This document shows positions 48,883 through 61,415 of a stretch of 64,000 nucleotides of DNA, piece by piece. The notes under the pieces are model-generated. The model made no database searches. It had not been told where the DNA came from and saw only the letters and a list, made by a program, of their open reading frames with translations. The stretch comes from Leucocoprinus leucothites (lineage: Eukaryota; Basidiomycota; Agaricomycetes; Agaricales; Agaricaceae). How positions within the stretch are numbered: the stretch's first letter is position 1; every line of letters begins with the position of its first letter. Location of the stretch: assembly GCA_013368445.1 (NCBI GenBank), contig JAACJO010000013.1, positions 558,001-622,000 on the forward strand. The letters are read 5' to 3'. The translations under genes were made by a program, and so were the position numbers.

Positions 48883-50575
48883 ATGCCGAACAGGTCAAAC
48901 AAAGAGGACAAGGAAATTGTGGTCATTGGGGCCGGTGCGTTTTTTTCTCTCGTAACTGTGAAGTAAAACAGTATAGGCGTTTAGATTGTGACGGGCGCTT
49001 GTTTCATTCCCGATAGGAGTGATTGGACTGACCACTGCACTCAAGATTCAGGAGAAAGGGGGTTACCGTGTTACTGTGATCGCTGAGCATTTACCGAGCG
49101 ATCCGAAGGATGCGTACTATGCGAGCTGCTGGGCGGTGCGTCCCCCCGAATCTTGAGGTTGACCATATGAAAATGAATTTACTCCCGGCCAGGGGGCACA
49201 TCATGTTACGGTTGCCGGAACCGACCCAAGGCAGAAGAGTACGTTATTATATCGATGTACCTGCATTAGACCTATGCGCCCAGGCCGGGGCGCTAAGCCC
49301 AACACTTATTATTATTATTTTCAGGATTGGATTTAGAGACTTTCGAGATGATGTGGAAACTCTCTGAACCTGATGCAGATACCGAGGCCCTCTTCATGCG
49401 ACTACCCCAAACCGAGTATTATCGCCACAAGCGAAATTCGCCGGATGCACTCGATTTGATGCCTGGGGTACGCCACAATACTCTTGCTATTATGGAACGA
49501 AATATGGGCTCTGAAAGCGCTGATTCGGGGGCTCGACTTTATTTTTTTAAATTTTTGACAGTTTCGAGAGCTCGAGCCCGAAGAACTCGTACCTGGTGCA
49601 GAAAGTGGGTTAACGTATAATACGGTCAATACTGATGTCCCAAAGTTCTTGAACTGGTTATATTTCCGATTTCTTTCGAAAGGAGGTCAAGTTATCCGTG
49701 GATCAGTACAGCATATCTCGCAAATTATTGAGGGAGGGGCTGGAGCATTTGATAAGGCCAAGAAACCGGGAACCCCGGATGGGATTGTCGTTTGTGCGGG
49801 CTTAGGAGCGAGGTTTCTTGGTGGGGTGGAGGATAAGGATGTGTATCCGATGAGAGGGCAAGTGTTACTCATTCGAGCGCCTTGGGTTAAGAATTGCATG
49901 TCCATGAGCGGAGGATCAGGCAGGATTTGGACATATGTGATTCCTAGGAGGAGTGGAGACGTTATTATTGGAGGGACAATGGGCATTGATGATTGGTGAG
50001 TCCTTCTGGTCCTGATTGGCCCTGTGGAGGCGCCGAAGGTTTTAGGGTCGTGCGATGGGTCGGCTCTGACGGTATTCTGATTATACGTGTGGCTACACAT
50101 AATGACATGGACTGTTTGTGCGTTGCGGGGTTTTGACTGCTTTGTGACAGGTATCCGCTGCCGAGAGCCGAGCCGAGACCACGAGAGATATGATCGAAAG
50201 GGTCCTGGAGATGACACAGGAGATTGCGCCGCCGAGTGTGAGAGAAAAGAGGAAGCCGATTGTGGAGGATATCTTGCCGTTGGTTTTGGAGGAAGGGTGC
50301 GGGTTTAGACCGTCCAGGAAAGGTGGGATTAGGTTGGAGGGTGAAATTAGGTTTGCGGCAGAAGGAAAGAAAGTTGTGGTGGTGCATAACTATGGGTAAG
50401 TGTGAAAGATGGTTAAGGTTAGTCCCTCTCGTTTAAAAATATGCACAGGCACAGTGGATATGGATATTTGGCGTGTTTTGGATCAGCCTCGATGGCTTTG
50501 GAGTTACTGGAAGAGAAACTGGTACGGACTTATCGAAAGCGTCGGCTGTCTAGAATGGTTCTGATTCCCATCTGA
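48883..50575 (+). CDS. D-amino-acid oxidase, second of a tandem pair
   Basis: Starts MPNRSNKEDKEIVVIGAG and splices to VIGLTTALKIQEKGGYRVTV. Then come YYASCWAGAHHVTVAGTDP, ETFEMMWKLSEPD, TDVPKFLNWLYFRFLSKGG, RGSVQHISQIIEGG and GIVVCAGLGARFLGGVED. MRGQVLLIRAPWV leads to WTYVIPRRSGDVIIGG, with the catalytic-site Arg, and GFRPSRKGGIRLEGE and GHSGYGYLACFGSASMA follow. The last coding part after LLEEKL is uncertain. Reading through gives VRTYRKRRL and a stop at 50573-50575; splicing an intron from 50523 would end it near 50598 instead. The paralogue next door has the same layout, so this is a local duplication followed by divergence. Confidence 0.87.
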
Positions 50576-50645
50576 ACAGGCAGGTATCACTACTTAGGAT
50601 ATAGGCAATCTAAGAATTAAGTATGCCAGGGATATCAATGTGTAA

Positions 50646-51498
50646 TCATTCATCAAGCAGTCCGTACCACCATCTTCTGGGTATGAAGACGCCACTCTCG
50701 CCTTTGTCAAAGTCGGCTCTGCCTCGAAAGGGCTTTCCCTCTCGCAAAAGAGGTATCCAGCAATGATCGGTGTCCCACATCTTGTCCCAAGGAACAGGAG
50801 GTAATCCATCCTTATCGTTTGTAGACAGAGAAAACCACTCCGGCTTCATCTCGTCGGACCTCGATAGTGATCCCAAAGGTTAGTATCAGGGTGGTACAAC
50901 AGCAGTCAGGAATCATTGACGTACTCGGTGATCGTTCCCTCAAATTCCTCTGCATAATAAATGTCAATATGGAAGGTCTTATCAGCCCCATTGACGATGA
51001 ATAAAAGGACCCCAATATGCTTCAATGGTGCTTTAATACCTGCTTCCTCCTGACGTCATTTCAGTGCCAATCCTCGTATCGCTGAGATAGGGAAAACCTA
51101 CCTCTAGCTCTCGGATAGCGGCCTGAAGAGACGATTCGTTTGGCTCTACCTTGCCTCCTGGTCCGGGATCGGTGAGAATCGCGCCTCTAAGAGCTTGTTC
51201 TTACCGAATCCGTTGTATCTATGACGTGAAGTCAGCGATGGATCGCCATGGACCTGAGTTCGCAGGCGTACTTTCCCTGACCAAAGCCTCGTTTCTTATA
51301 TCCAAGGAGAATCTGCAACCGTATTACTTAACCGTCTGGTTTTAGATCTTCCACTTCTACCTTGTCGTTCTGGACGATATGCGCAACAGTATAATATTTG
51401 ATCGGAAGTGGGGGAAGCCATTCCACCTCGAGGCCCCCGCTGGTGTGATAACTAAGCTTTTCATCCAGTCCTGGAGGAGGTTTCTGGTCGTCTGACAT
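50646..51498 (-). CDS. Nudix hydrolase, MTH1/NUDT1-like (8-oxo-dGTP sanitising)
   Basis: Start MSDDQKPPPGLDEKLSYHTS at 51498. Spliced exons give YYTVAHIVQNDK, ILLGYKKRGFGQG, YNGFG and GGKVEPNESSLQAAIRELE, then EEAGI. This completes the Nudix box G-x5-E-x7-R-E-U-x-E-E-x-G-U across an intron inside REL-E/EEAGI. The flanking KKRGFGxGKYNGFGGKV is the MTH1-type motif. Next are HIGVLLFIVNGADKTFHIDI and ESDEMKPEWFSL, and WDKMWDTDHCWIPLLREGKP is the nucleotide-pocket end (W-x-D-x-x-W...). The C-terminus FIPRRWWYGLLDE closes at 50646. MTH1 removes oxidised purine nucleotides. It is divergent from the kinase gene with 526 bp between starts. Confidence 0.88.
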
Positions 51499-52024
51499 GG
51501 AAAGGATCCGAATGAAGAAGCAGTGAGCTGATTTCAATATCTGAGACTCGAGTCAGTGGACTCGGAACAGCGTGAGTAGTATCGCCGGATTGTTTGTCCT
51601 TGTTAGAAAATGAAGCCTATTGCGTTCATGTGAGCCAAATAAATGTGTCCTTCGCTCTTCGACAACAGCAACGTCGACAACGGGCCTCTCAGAGCTGCGG
51701 CCACTGGAGGATAACTCCAGCTGAATTGGAAGTGCTTCACGATAAACAAGTAAGCAATATGACTTCCAGCATACTGACTCACCGTGATTGACATTGTCCA
51801 AGTATTTGGAGGTGTTCGTACAGGTCAACCTTGGAAACAGTACAGGCCTCCTCACACTTCGGCCTCGGCCGTTGGTATACTCTGGTATTACACAAGTTCC
51901 TCCAGCAAATTGTGCAGTGCGAGGTACATAAATGAAGTGATAACCTGGACGGAAGCTATAACTGAAAATGTTGCTTATGTCAGCTTCAACTCTTCCTCCT
52001 GCACAATCATAGACCCTATCTGTA
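51499..52024. other. Divergent promoter region (Nudix / kinase)
   Basis: Both neighbours start here and point outward. A long minus frame crosses it, but most of that frame is antisense to the kinase N-terminus. Confidence 0.5.
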
Positions 52025-55000
52025 ATGGTTACTACGCCATTGAAGAGGCATGCCTCAGGCTCTCCGGAGGGTACTAGGTCTGCCAAGAGGCCCGCGCCGT
52101 CTACTCCAGAAGAGGGCGAGCTTGACGACACTTCTCCCCCTTCGCCGCCTCCTCGGCAAGCACCTCTACAGCTACCTCCGTCTTTACCTCCGAAGCCAAC
52201 TGCAGCCAAAACCAAGATTCCATTTCCTTTCAAGAAAAAGGTTGATCTTCCGCACAGCGCAGCGCTGCCAGCTCTCCCTGAGCCAAGAGATCCGGCTGTA
52301 AATGCTCTATTTGATAGACCGGCCGATGACGAACGAAGAACACGCGAAAAGGAGCGAGAAACAGACTCAAGAAGGTGGTCGGGCCGCGGAGGAGATCATT
52401 GGGAACCATCCTATTCTCGTGGTCCCGAGCGCGGTGACCGATTTCATTCTTCACAGCCGAGGTGGCCACCTCGTGACCGAGAGCGTCCTCGCTCACCTGG
52501 GCCGGGACATCTGTCGCCTCGCTCGCGTTCACCAAATTCACCCCCGCCTCCACCACCACCTCATCGTCACCATGACAAACATAGATTACCAGCTCCCCGA
52601 ACTCCTGAGCCAGCTTTTAGTCCTCCGCAGCGGAGAGACCTTGACAGATTCGTTGACCGACAACGCAACGATTCCTGGAGACCGCGAGCCGACGATGATG
52701 ACAGAAGAAGTCGAGGTGGACGTTTTGATGACGGTGACCGATATTATCGTCCCAGAGATGATAGACCTCGCGATGACAGAGAGTGGACCCGAAGAGACGA
52801 GGACTGGCAACGGAAAGGGGATGATAGGGGAGGAGACCGTTGGCGTGATTACAGCCGAGATGCTGAACGACATCGTTACGGCGATTCGTACCGCCCCGTT
52901 TCTCCTGGCCCTTTATCTTTCTCAAGACCGAGCTCCTCAACACCCCGACCACCCGCTACGAGTCGACCGCCTTCTCCGGATGAAGCTGTTCCTCCCCCTC
53001 CGCCAAGTCCGCCACCGCCAGATACGACGCCTCCCCCTCCCCCTCCCGACGCATCTCATCACAAAGACCAGACATTGCCCAATGCCCATGCCACTGTCTC
53101 CATTGCGATAAAACGACCATCCCAGAAGGAGCGCTCTCCTCCTCATGTTTCTCTTAGCTCAGCACCCCATGCTAAGCCTCCGCTTGAGCAACAAAGCACA
53201 AAGTCTGAGCTCAAGCCACCGGACATAGTGAAAGTCAGGCCAGTCAGAAAGAGACAAATTATGCGTCGTTCTGCCAAGGCAGAGATGGAAGCTTACGGTC
53301 GCGTATTTGCCGGTTGCGGGCAACAATTGGAATATGATCTAACCACCAAACTTGGAGAGGGTACTTTCGGGTATGTGTCATCCATCATCTTAACCGGGAA
53401 CGCCTCGTCCTGAATCACAATTACAGAGAAGTCCACAAGGCCATCAACAAGAAGACTGGTGCCGTCGTTGCCCTGAAACGAATCTTGATGCACAATGAGA
53501 AAGAGGGCATGCCAGTTACTGCCTTGCGTGAGATCAAGATTCTTAAGGCTCTGAAGCACCCATGTATAGTTGATATTCTGGATATGTTTGTTGTGCGAAG
53601 TGAGTAGTCATCCAGCTACTGATCTATCCGTAGAGCTCACTCTTTCCAGGCACAGAGAAAGACCCTTTATCCGTCTACATGGTCTTCCCTTACATGGACC
53701 ACGATCTAGCTGGATTATTGGAGAACGAGCGGGTGAAGCTTCAGCCAAGCCATATCAAGTTGTACATGAAGCAATTACTTGAAGGCACCGAATACATGCA
53801 TCGCGTACGTGCCCTCGGACCGTGATATAAATTTTTTTGACCTTCATATAGAATCATATCCTACATCGAGATATGAAAGCTGCCAATCTGCTTATCTCGA
53901 ATTCTGGGTCGCTGAAAATAGCTGATCTCGGTCTTGCACGGTCATTTGACCCAAACGCCACTCGTGGAGGACTTGACCCCCGTGGAAGGGAGCGAAAGTA
54001 CACTAATTGCGTTGTCACCCGGTGGTATCGTCCTCCGGAGCTCCTGCTTGGTGCGCGACAGTATGGGGGCGAAGTCGACATATGGGGTATTGGGTGAGTG
54101 GTAACGATCGTATACCCCTCGTATTACCCTTCTGACGTGTCTCCGCTGTAATAGGTGTGTGCTTGGTGAGATGTTCTCACGTCGTCCTATTTTACCGGGA
54201 ACTTCGGACCTGGACCAGTTGGAGAAAATATGGCAGTTGTGTGGAACGCCTAATCAGCATACATGGCCTAATCATGACGCATTACCCGGCTGCGAGGGTG
54301 TAGTGAGGTTCCCGACCCATTATGCAAGACGTGTCAAGCAGGCGTATGAAAGGTGGGCACATTGATCAGCTCTGCCATGAATCAGGTCTGATGTGATACT
54401 CGTTAGTGTTGGTGCCGAAACTGCTGATCTACTTGACAGACTGCTAGTGTGCAATCCTCGAGAACGTATCACTGCAGCTCAAGCCTTGGAGCATGATTAT
54501 TTCTGGACCGATCCATTACCTGCAGACCCTAAAACGCATGTTTTTCTTGTGCATGCTTTGTCTCATGTATTGACATTACTCTCCTTTAGCCTTCCCGTCT
54601 ACGAAGCCTCGCACGAATTTGATAAACGAGCCCATCGTAATCATCATCCACCACCCAATCCCTTACCCATACCCAATATGCCTAATATTCCGAACCCCCA
54701 ATTCAACCCTCAAGTGCCAGGTCACTTCAATCACGGTGGACCGCCACCTCCACAACCCCAGCCAAACTTTTATCCAGGTGGACCGCCTCCGCCACCAAAC
54801 GCGCATCACCATCATCCACCTTACCCTCCTCCACCTCATGGACATGCTCAGGGACCTGGGCCGGGATTTATACAGCCACCTCCACATGGCCATGGCTATA
54901 TGCCCGGTCGTGGTCCCCCCGGACCGTACCCACCTCCACCTGGTATGCACCATGCAATTCCGGGGGGCCAACGTGGAGGAGGTGGGAGGCCAGGAGGGTA

Positions 55001-55193
55001 TCATCATCGTGGGGGGAATCGTGGTGATCAGAGGCAGAACAATGAACAGTCCAAGTCGACATTGCCCCGACCAGCGCATTTGCCACCGAAGCCGATGGCA
55101 CCGCAAGGTGCGGGGATGTCTGATAACAGACCTGCACCTGGGGGTGGACATCGTGGGGGTGGCGGAGCGAATGTGCAGTTAAATTATGGATAA
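52025..55193 (+). CDS. BUR1: Bur1/Cdk9-type cyclin-dependent kinase with RS/RD-rich N-terminus
   Basis: A first exon of about 450 codons is disordered: ARG/ASP/SER-rich blocks such as [16 protein letters not shown] and poly-Pro runs. The kinase follows: [18 protein letters not shown], the PSTAIRE-like helix [36 protein letters not shown], catalytic loop [25 protein letters not shown]-loop [19 protein letters not shown], and [31 protein letters not shown] and [12 protein letters not shown] favour Bur1/Cdk9 over Ctk1, but Ctk1/Cdk12 cannot be fully excluded. The family phosphorylates RNA polymerase II CTD and Spt5 during elongation. The C-terminus is about 220 residues of His/Pro/Gly repeats, ending [10 protein letters not shown]. 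The DFG motif reads DLG. Confidence 0.88.
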
Positions 55194-56457
55194 TCAGTGA
55201 AGGATGTTGTCCCGCGTGATGGATAGTTTTTGTGGATGTGAGGATGGATGGCTAGATCTGTAGGCCTGTTCTAGGTATTGAGTTGGTGCAGTTTCGATTT
55301 ATTATTTTGTGTCATACATGCACACAGTATTTTGTTAGCATTGGGGAGTTGTATCATTTAATCATTAATTATGTGATTCTGGCTAGCTGTTTACCGTTTT
55401 CCTGAGGAGGTTTAGGCCTTAGGGATGAAGTTGGCGCCCGAGTGCTCGGTGTTCCGTTTCTGAGTACATCGCTCTAATGCGGCCACCTTGTTCAGTATTA
55501 CTCAATTATTCTTGCTCATATCCATGGTTTCCCTCCAAAATATAACTGTAGCGACCATCTGAGAGGCCATGCATCCCGCGGCGTCACAATCAGTAACTTA
55601 CATTGAAACCCTTTGCTGCGCGCTTTCAAATTTCAATTTCAGTGGCGGCCGACTTAGAGTGGAGGAAATCGGAAGAATCTGCACTGGACCTATTCGATCA
55701 AAAGCCATTCAACCTTACTGCGCTATGAAGGAATGTTCCAAGTTCTAACAGCCAGTGCCCGCTAGAGCAACAAACCCGAGAAACAGGAATGGCATGTCCT
55801 TGGCCCTGCAAAACTTTGTGGTTCCGAGTCCTTACATTAAATCGTGGGCTCATTACCGTCGGTGAAAGGGAGGGGTGGGGTGTGTGTGTTAGGAGTGTTG
55901 GCCTGTAAGGCTATTAGGCTGTATGCGCTTTGGTCAATAATCCACCTACTTGCTGTTGGTGGTACACGACCATTCCATAAAGAGACCGTTGAGGTTTAAA
56001 TCTGAGGACCGCAGTAATTAGTACCTGCACATACTTACATACTTCCCCGACAAATCAATGTACAATTCGAATTACTTACAGCACCTCTCCAAGTTTCTAC
56101 ATTAATTTTCAGTCGGGATCCCGACGAGCCTGGACGGCCACGTGTCCGGCGTGCCACTGATCGCAATCAACTCCACCAGTTCGCAAGCTACTTGTCTACA
56201 TAAAGACTTGGTTGCATTCAGACTGCTCCCGAACCAATAGCTTAATAATTCGAGCAATATCAGGGGTACAGGGTCAGCTTCGTCAGATACGCGTATAAGA
56301 ACCTCCCGAGTAATAGCCAGTGGGCGCTTCTGAACGGCGGTTGCTCTCTCCCAGTCACTAGTGTCGCCCTTCACCTCGGACTTCTTTTTTTCATTTTTAT
56401 GAAACCGTTACAACCGAACATCGATGTGCAAGATAGGCATGTGCAGTATCTTTGATT
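55194..56457. other. Intergenic with one unassigned minus-strand frame (56374-56102)
   Basis: The 90-codon minus frame (VLIRVSDEADPVPLILLELL, SLCRQVACELVELIAISG) has helical, protein-like composition and may be a gene relic or the exon of an unrecognised gene. Otherwise this is 3' UTR and spacer with a GT-rich tract at about 55875-55890. Confidence 0.35.
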
Positions 56458-57804
56458 ATGACGGTTTTTGACATCGCTCTTTGCAGTGCGCGCTGGCAGG
56501 TAAATTCATATCCACGCTGACAAAACCTCGCTGGCTCTCAGTACCATTGACGCGCGCCTCAGTTCATAGGCATTTTACTCAACTGTAGCCTTTATGGCCT
56601 CTTGTTGGCACAAACTTGTGAGTCTTGACGATTGTTCGTAACCCATTATGTAAATGCTGATGTGGATGCCTCGGTCAAATCTGATTTCGAAATCCTTCCA
56701 AGGCATCTATTGGGCGACTTTCCCTAGGGATATGCGGGTCAACAAGGCCATAGTCTGTGTCGTTTTCTTTCTTGAAACTGCCCAGACAGTACTTTTGTCG
56801 CATGATCAATATCAAACCTTCGTGGTACATTTTGGAGACGCACAGGTACTAGAGCGCATTGGACTTCTGTGGTTCACGGTGCCGTTGTTGTCAGGGATAG
56901 GTGAGCCTCAGTGATCACTGTCTCTCCTTCTCCTTCTCAATCCGCAAAATTTGGCAGTTAGCTGGATAGCACAGCTATTCTATGCATGGCGGATATACAA
57001 GATCTCTCGTTGTAAGAGTATAAGTGCCGTCGTAACGCTGGTAAGAACAACCATATTTTCGGTACCGGCGCACTCATTTGACTCACCTGCCTTAAAGCTG
57101 TCTTGTGTTCAACTAGGTACAGCAATTACAGAGGGGATGCGAGCACGTTCGGCCCTAACGTTCCCGGGTTTGAGGGTGCAGCAAGACCTCAAGTCAGTAC
57201 TATCCGGAGCCGTGTGTCTTACTCTCCTCCCCAAGTTCGACCTGCTCCTTTGCTTATATTCAGTTTCAGTTCTGGATGATCACTATGGTGGCCTGTGATA
57301 TCATCATCGCTACTGTGATGACATATTATGTACGTACCTAACGGCTGCAAGCTATTCCCCTGGCTTCCTCCTAATACGTCTTCCTGGCTAGCTTTTAAAG
57401 CTCAGGAAGGAGTTCTACTGCGACTCTTCTTTTTTCATTAGAAGACTTTTGACATTGACTGTAGAGACAGGCTCAATAACAGGTAATTGATGGGCTACCC
57501 GGTCTATTCTCAAAGGTTGATTCTGTTTCAAGCACTTGCTGCCCTTCTGGCAAGTATCCTCTTTATTAGCAGACCAAACAGCGAAGCGTTCAACCTTCCC
57601 GGCTTCACCATCGGCAAGCTGTATTCAAATTCCTTGTTACGTGTTCTGAACAGTCGCCATCGGACGGATAGCACTGGAGAGGTTTTTACTTTCCCTGTTT
57701 CTGCCGAAAGTTCTGCCAGTTCATACCAAACCTCAACATCACGAGATGGACAACCGCAGCTACAGCTGCGTCCGAGGAGAAGGGATCCTGAGGCAGCTGA
57801 ATAG
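56458..57804 (+). CDS. DUF6534 seven-helix membrane protein
   Basis: Eight exons by eye: MTVFDIALCSARWQ, FIGILLNCSLYGLLLAQT, IYWATFPRDMRVNKAIVCVV with FFLETAQTVLLSHDQYQTF, VSWIAQLFYAWRIYKISRC, LSCVQLGTAITEGMRA, FWMITMVACDIIIATVMTYY, then LLKLRKEFYCDSSFFIRRLL TVETGSITALAALLASILF. The DUF6534 signature GFTIGKLYSNSLLRVLNSRH follows, with a short hydrophilic tail to 57804. All junctions are GT-AG and in frame. Function unknown; it is a paralogue of the gene at 35-36.2 kb (both have LGKLYSNSLLR-LNSR and DI-IA-TMTYY), but the two are far apart and diverged. Confidence 0.83.
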
Positions 57805-59283
57805 ATCGAAAAGCTCATTTCTTCTATCACTGACATGTATTACTAGCGCAACTCGGACATTAGTGTGTATCATTATTAGCAAGTATGTGGTATTGTGTCT
57901 TTGAAGTATGTATGTATGGGTCTCCAGAGGTACGGAATGTCCAATTTTTGCTATTCTACTTCCCCCATTGGGACACTAAGCCGCAATCTTATACACAAGT
58001 AATCTTCCATGAGCCCGTGAAAGGACTGCCACGCCATTAATGACGGAGATCTCGATGCGTTATTAGTGGCTCTCGGGTCGTCGAGTAGTTAATGCTTACG
58101 ACCTTCGAGACAGATTGGCTCACACCGTTCCAACGACCTCCCCTCCTCTCGTTCTACTCACCAGAGTTGGAGATTACTCGTGCCAGTCTTCTCGGTAAGC
58201 TATACGTGTCCATGGGCTTAGACAAATCACATGGTATACTTTCCGCCCACGCTGCAAGGAGAGACTTTAGGAGAAAATTGAGTGCTTTTAAACTCGAAGC
58301 ATAATTTGAACAGTCAACGCTGATATTTCCTGTCTCTCCTGATTTCTACCTTCGAGATTACTCCTGAATACGCACCTGCACCCATCGTCGCTTTATGTGC
58401 AGAGGTACTGCTGCACAAGTTCGTTAATTGGATCCCTCGGATGAGCGGCGTAGCGACTGACTTCCGAGGACGCTAGAGTGAGTCTATATTTAACAAAGAA
58501 CGAGTTCAGGCAGGTTGAGCGCCATAAGAGTGAATAAATGGAGCGGCAAAAATATTTAACACCGCTCTCCTCTTTTTGTGCCCACTTTTCCCTTTGGATT
58601 CATGGATAGATACGAATCTACATAGGACTCGGAGTCGGTAATTCAGACTACGAAGCGCCACAGACGCCAAATATGAACAAATAGATCACGGACATTTGAT
58701 GCATTGATGTTTCCTTTTTTTTCTTTTCTCTTCGCGACGACCATGGCCAGCTTGTTCGACCTTTCAGTGAACTTGCAGGTCTAATGGCCCGCGTGCCATA
58801 TCATCGTCGAAGATTGAACCAGCTTCGCTTTCGCTAGCAACTCTATGCCCTTTCGGGCGATGATGGATTTCTAGATAGTGGCGAGTGCTACATCACATCA
58901 TTCTTAATAGGCTGTGTCTTTTGTGTTTCTAAAACCTGATGTTTATGGTGTGTCAAAGATACTTTGATAGCTGATGCTGATATCTTCCATTTGCATACAC
59001 TATGATGAACTCCAATTTCTGGCTCGTTATCGATTTTCCGGTCCCAGTCTTAAAGCTTGAAGTCTCCGAGTGAGGGTTGAGAACCAACTCAGCACTCGCG
59101 ATTTTTCGACTACTGCACGCTTAGGGGACTCAAATCAGTAGCGGACCCAGCCTTGCTATTTTCGTGAACTTATTCATAGATCAATTTCCTCATAAGCCGA
59201 AGTAGACAACCATGCAAATACGCGCCGTGGCTGTCCCGGACTAGTTTCTTTGCTTTAAATACTAGTGAACTGACTCCTATCAG
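57805..59283. other. Intergenic, no gene seen
   Basis: Stops occur in all frames apart from a 70-codon plus frame at 58092 without recognised motif. Promoter of the next gene lies at the right end. Confidence 0.45.
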
Positions 59284-60269
59284 ATGTATCCCCCCATGCC
59301 CCCGCGATTTATTACCATTTCTCTGTATCGGACAGTTTTCATCTGGTTCGCCTTGTGCCCCTGCACGTCATTAGCTTCCACTGGAGGAGATAAGAGGTAA
59401 GTAATGGTCAAAACCCAACCTTCCACAATCCTATGATTACACAACGCTGAATGAATTACATATGCAGCGAAGAGGCTAGACAGAAGAATACTGTTGTTAT
59501 CGTCATCATAGTGATCTCACTAGTTTTTGCACTGTCCCTAGCGGCATCTCTGGTCATCTGCTTCCCTTCCCTCCTCCCTACGAGTATCCGTCGCTTTTGG
59601 GATAGGGCAACCCTTGCGAGATGGCCACGGTCTCCGAGAGCAGAAAGTAAACTTAAAACACGACCTCTTGCGGCAGGTCACCGGTCAAATGAAACATATA
59701 CGCCCCCAGCCCATTCAACTCCCAGTCATAGTCCGACCCTCTCCACTTCCTCTACCATGCGAGGCCGCGAGATCTCTTCACCACTTTCAATACTCTTGGA
59801 GTGTCATTCCGCGGCCGCCGGAAACGAAGGCTCTCGGATATCGCAGGGCCAGGATCAGAACATTTCAACGTCGGCAGTTGAATCCCCGGGACCAGAAACA
59901 GCGTCTGGTGTCAGCGATGGTCCTGCAGTGATGTCCACTGAAAATACCCTTACATTCCCTCCGGCAACCCACAGGTCTCAGTCCATGTTTGCCGAGGAAG
60001 CAAGCGACCGCCAGTATCACCATCCACTCAGTCCAGCAGAAAACACCCTGCCGCCTACTCCGACACCAAGCACTCGCCCTCCCACGTACTACACCGACGC
60101 AAGTCGTGCTAGCATGACCACTTTGCCGCTTTATCAAGAAAGTGACTACATTTATTCGAACCGGGTGTCAAATGCTCGATCAATTTCGGTAGCGCGAGGC
60201 CGCCGGAGTCGAAAATACCCACGCGGTACATTGCCAACACCCCCCTCCAGCTACCCGCTCAAAAGCTGA
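59284..60269 (+). CDS. Type I single-pass membrane protein with PPxY/TLPxY end (family member E)
   Basis: Exon 1 (59284 to about 59398) codes a signal peptide (PRFITISLYRTVFIWFALCP then CTSLAS). An intron ending ATATGCAG joins SEEARQKNTVVIVIIVISLV, the membrane helix, so the lumenal part is only some 15 residues. A basic patch RRFWDRATLARWPRS marks the cytosolic side. The tail is about 210 residues, Ser/Thr/Pro-rich. It ends RPPTYYTDASRASMTTLPLY (PPxY at 60078-60089), then SISVARGRRSRKYPRG. The RPPTYYT and TLPxY motifs recur in the genes at 30.8 and 61.4 kb. Function unknown. The signal exon here suggests that relatives without one may be missing a first exon in my models. Confidence 0.78.
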
Positions 60270-61415
60270 AAAGACGGTTTTTTAGTCTGACGTCAAGGCA
60301 CGAGCGAGGCCGCAGTGAATTCCATACTTCGAACTGCATCACTTTCGATCAGCCATAGAGACCGTTGGCTAATGTACCTGATAAATGTGCCGCTGGGCAG
60401 CGAATGACGCAGAGAGTTGGCGATAAGGTCGTATGTCTAAGTTGTGTTTAAATCACAGATGTTGAAGCAACGAGGATTTCGGACCACCTAAGTCCTGAGG
60501 CTTCCCCTATTCTGTACATTGTTATATAACATATGTGACATCAACATGAGCATAAGCTTCAATATACATTGTGTTTCCCGTTTCCACTCTACCTGCTGAA
60601 GACTCGTTGGTATCATTGTTCTCGATCTACTATGCCCGTCTGAACATTCTATTAACGAAAACTCCGATCAGCACCTGGTGAGGCTGTCGCCGAAGCTCTC
60701 CTCGTGCCTTCTATGATATTTTACCTGGGAAATGCTGAGAATCTATGCCCAGTTGTCGGTGCCATTCATCACATCAGCCCTTGATGTCAGTACAATAGAA
60801 ATACTAGTTGGCATATAGTTTGATCCAAAACTAGCATAGGACTAGTTTTGTATGATCGTGTGTAGAATCATATGCCTAGACTACTATCTGAGCACCTCGG
60901 TGGCACCTCCACATCAGTCGAATCGGAGTCAAGTAGAAATATCGATCCTGCCACCCGAGAAACGGATCAATGACTTTGATCGATCATTCCGAAGCTGATA
61001 TTGCTTGATCTTAGTCCATCAATCCAGCATTCGTGCCAGCCGGTTTCCCGATCCAGTGCCAGTGCTCAGCAAATCAACACCGGCGGAGGGCTGGAATCAT
61101 CATCTTCCTGATGAACAAGATATTGTTCCAACGATTGATAGTCCATGAAATTTGTTTCACCCGCCTGCTGGCGCTAGATGTCTACAATGATCATCGCTGT
61201 TCGCGGTGACCGGCTTTCCACGAGAGCTTTAATGTTCTCTCGGTGGAGTGCGTATAATTTATCGACTTTGGATATCCGCCCTTTGATATTCTTGGAGCTT
61301 TACACAATATCTTCTGCTGTTGAAGAGAATGACAGAGTACGTCTGAATTCCGAATTACTCATTCGGTAGCGTTCCCAGCTCACCTCCCGACAGTAACCAA
61401 TCAACGGACATTGCT
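60270..61415. other. Intergenic with a small inverted repeat
   Basis: No gene supported except a possible signal-type exon of the next gene (frame starting MFSRWSAYNLSTLDIRPLIF near 61231). An inverted repeat lies at 60826-60850. Confidence 0.4.
60826..60850. repeat. Inverted repeat CAAAACTAG / CTAGTTTTG
   Basis: A 9-bp perfect stem with a 7-nt loop, in an AT-rich stretch with more GATC-containing half-repeats to about 61010. It could be a MITE remnant or chance. Confidence 0.5.

Noticed and set aside
51553..52233. 226-codon minus-strand frame over the kinase 5' region
   Set aside because: Its N-terminal part is antisense to the Bur1-like coding exon, and the rest covers the divergent promoter without motif.
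52302..53111. 269-codon plus-strand frame inside the kinase gene
   Set aside because: It is the +1 shadow of the Arg/Asp/Pro-rich first exon of the kinase; the kinase frame is the one that continues into conserved motifs.
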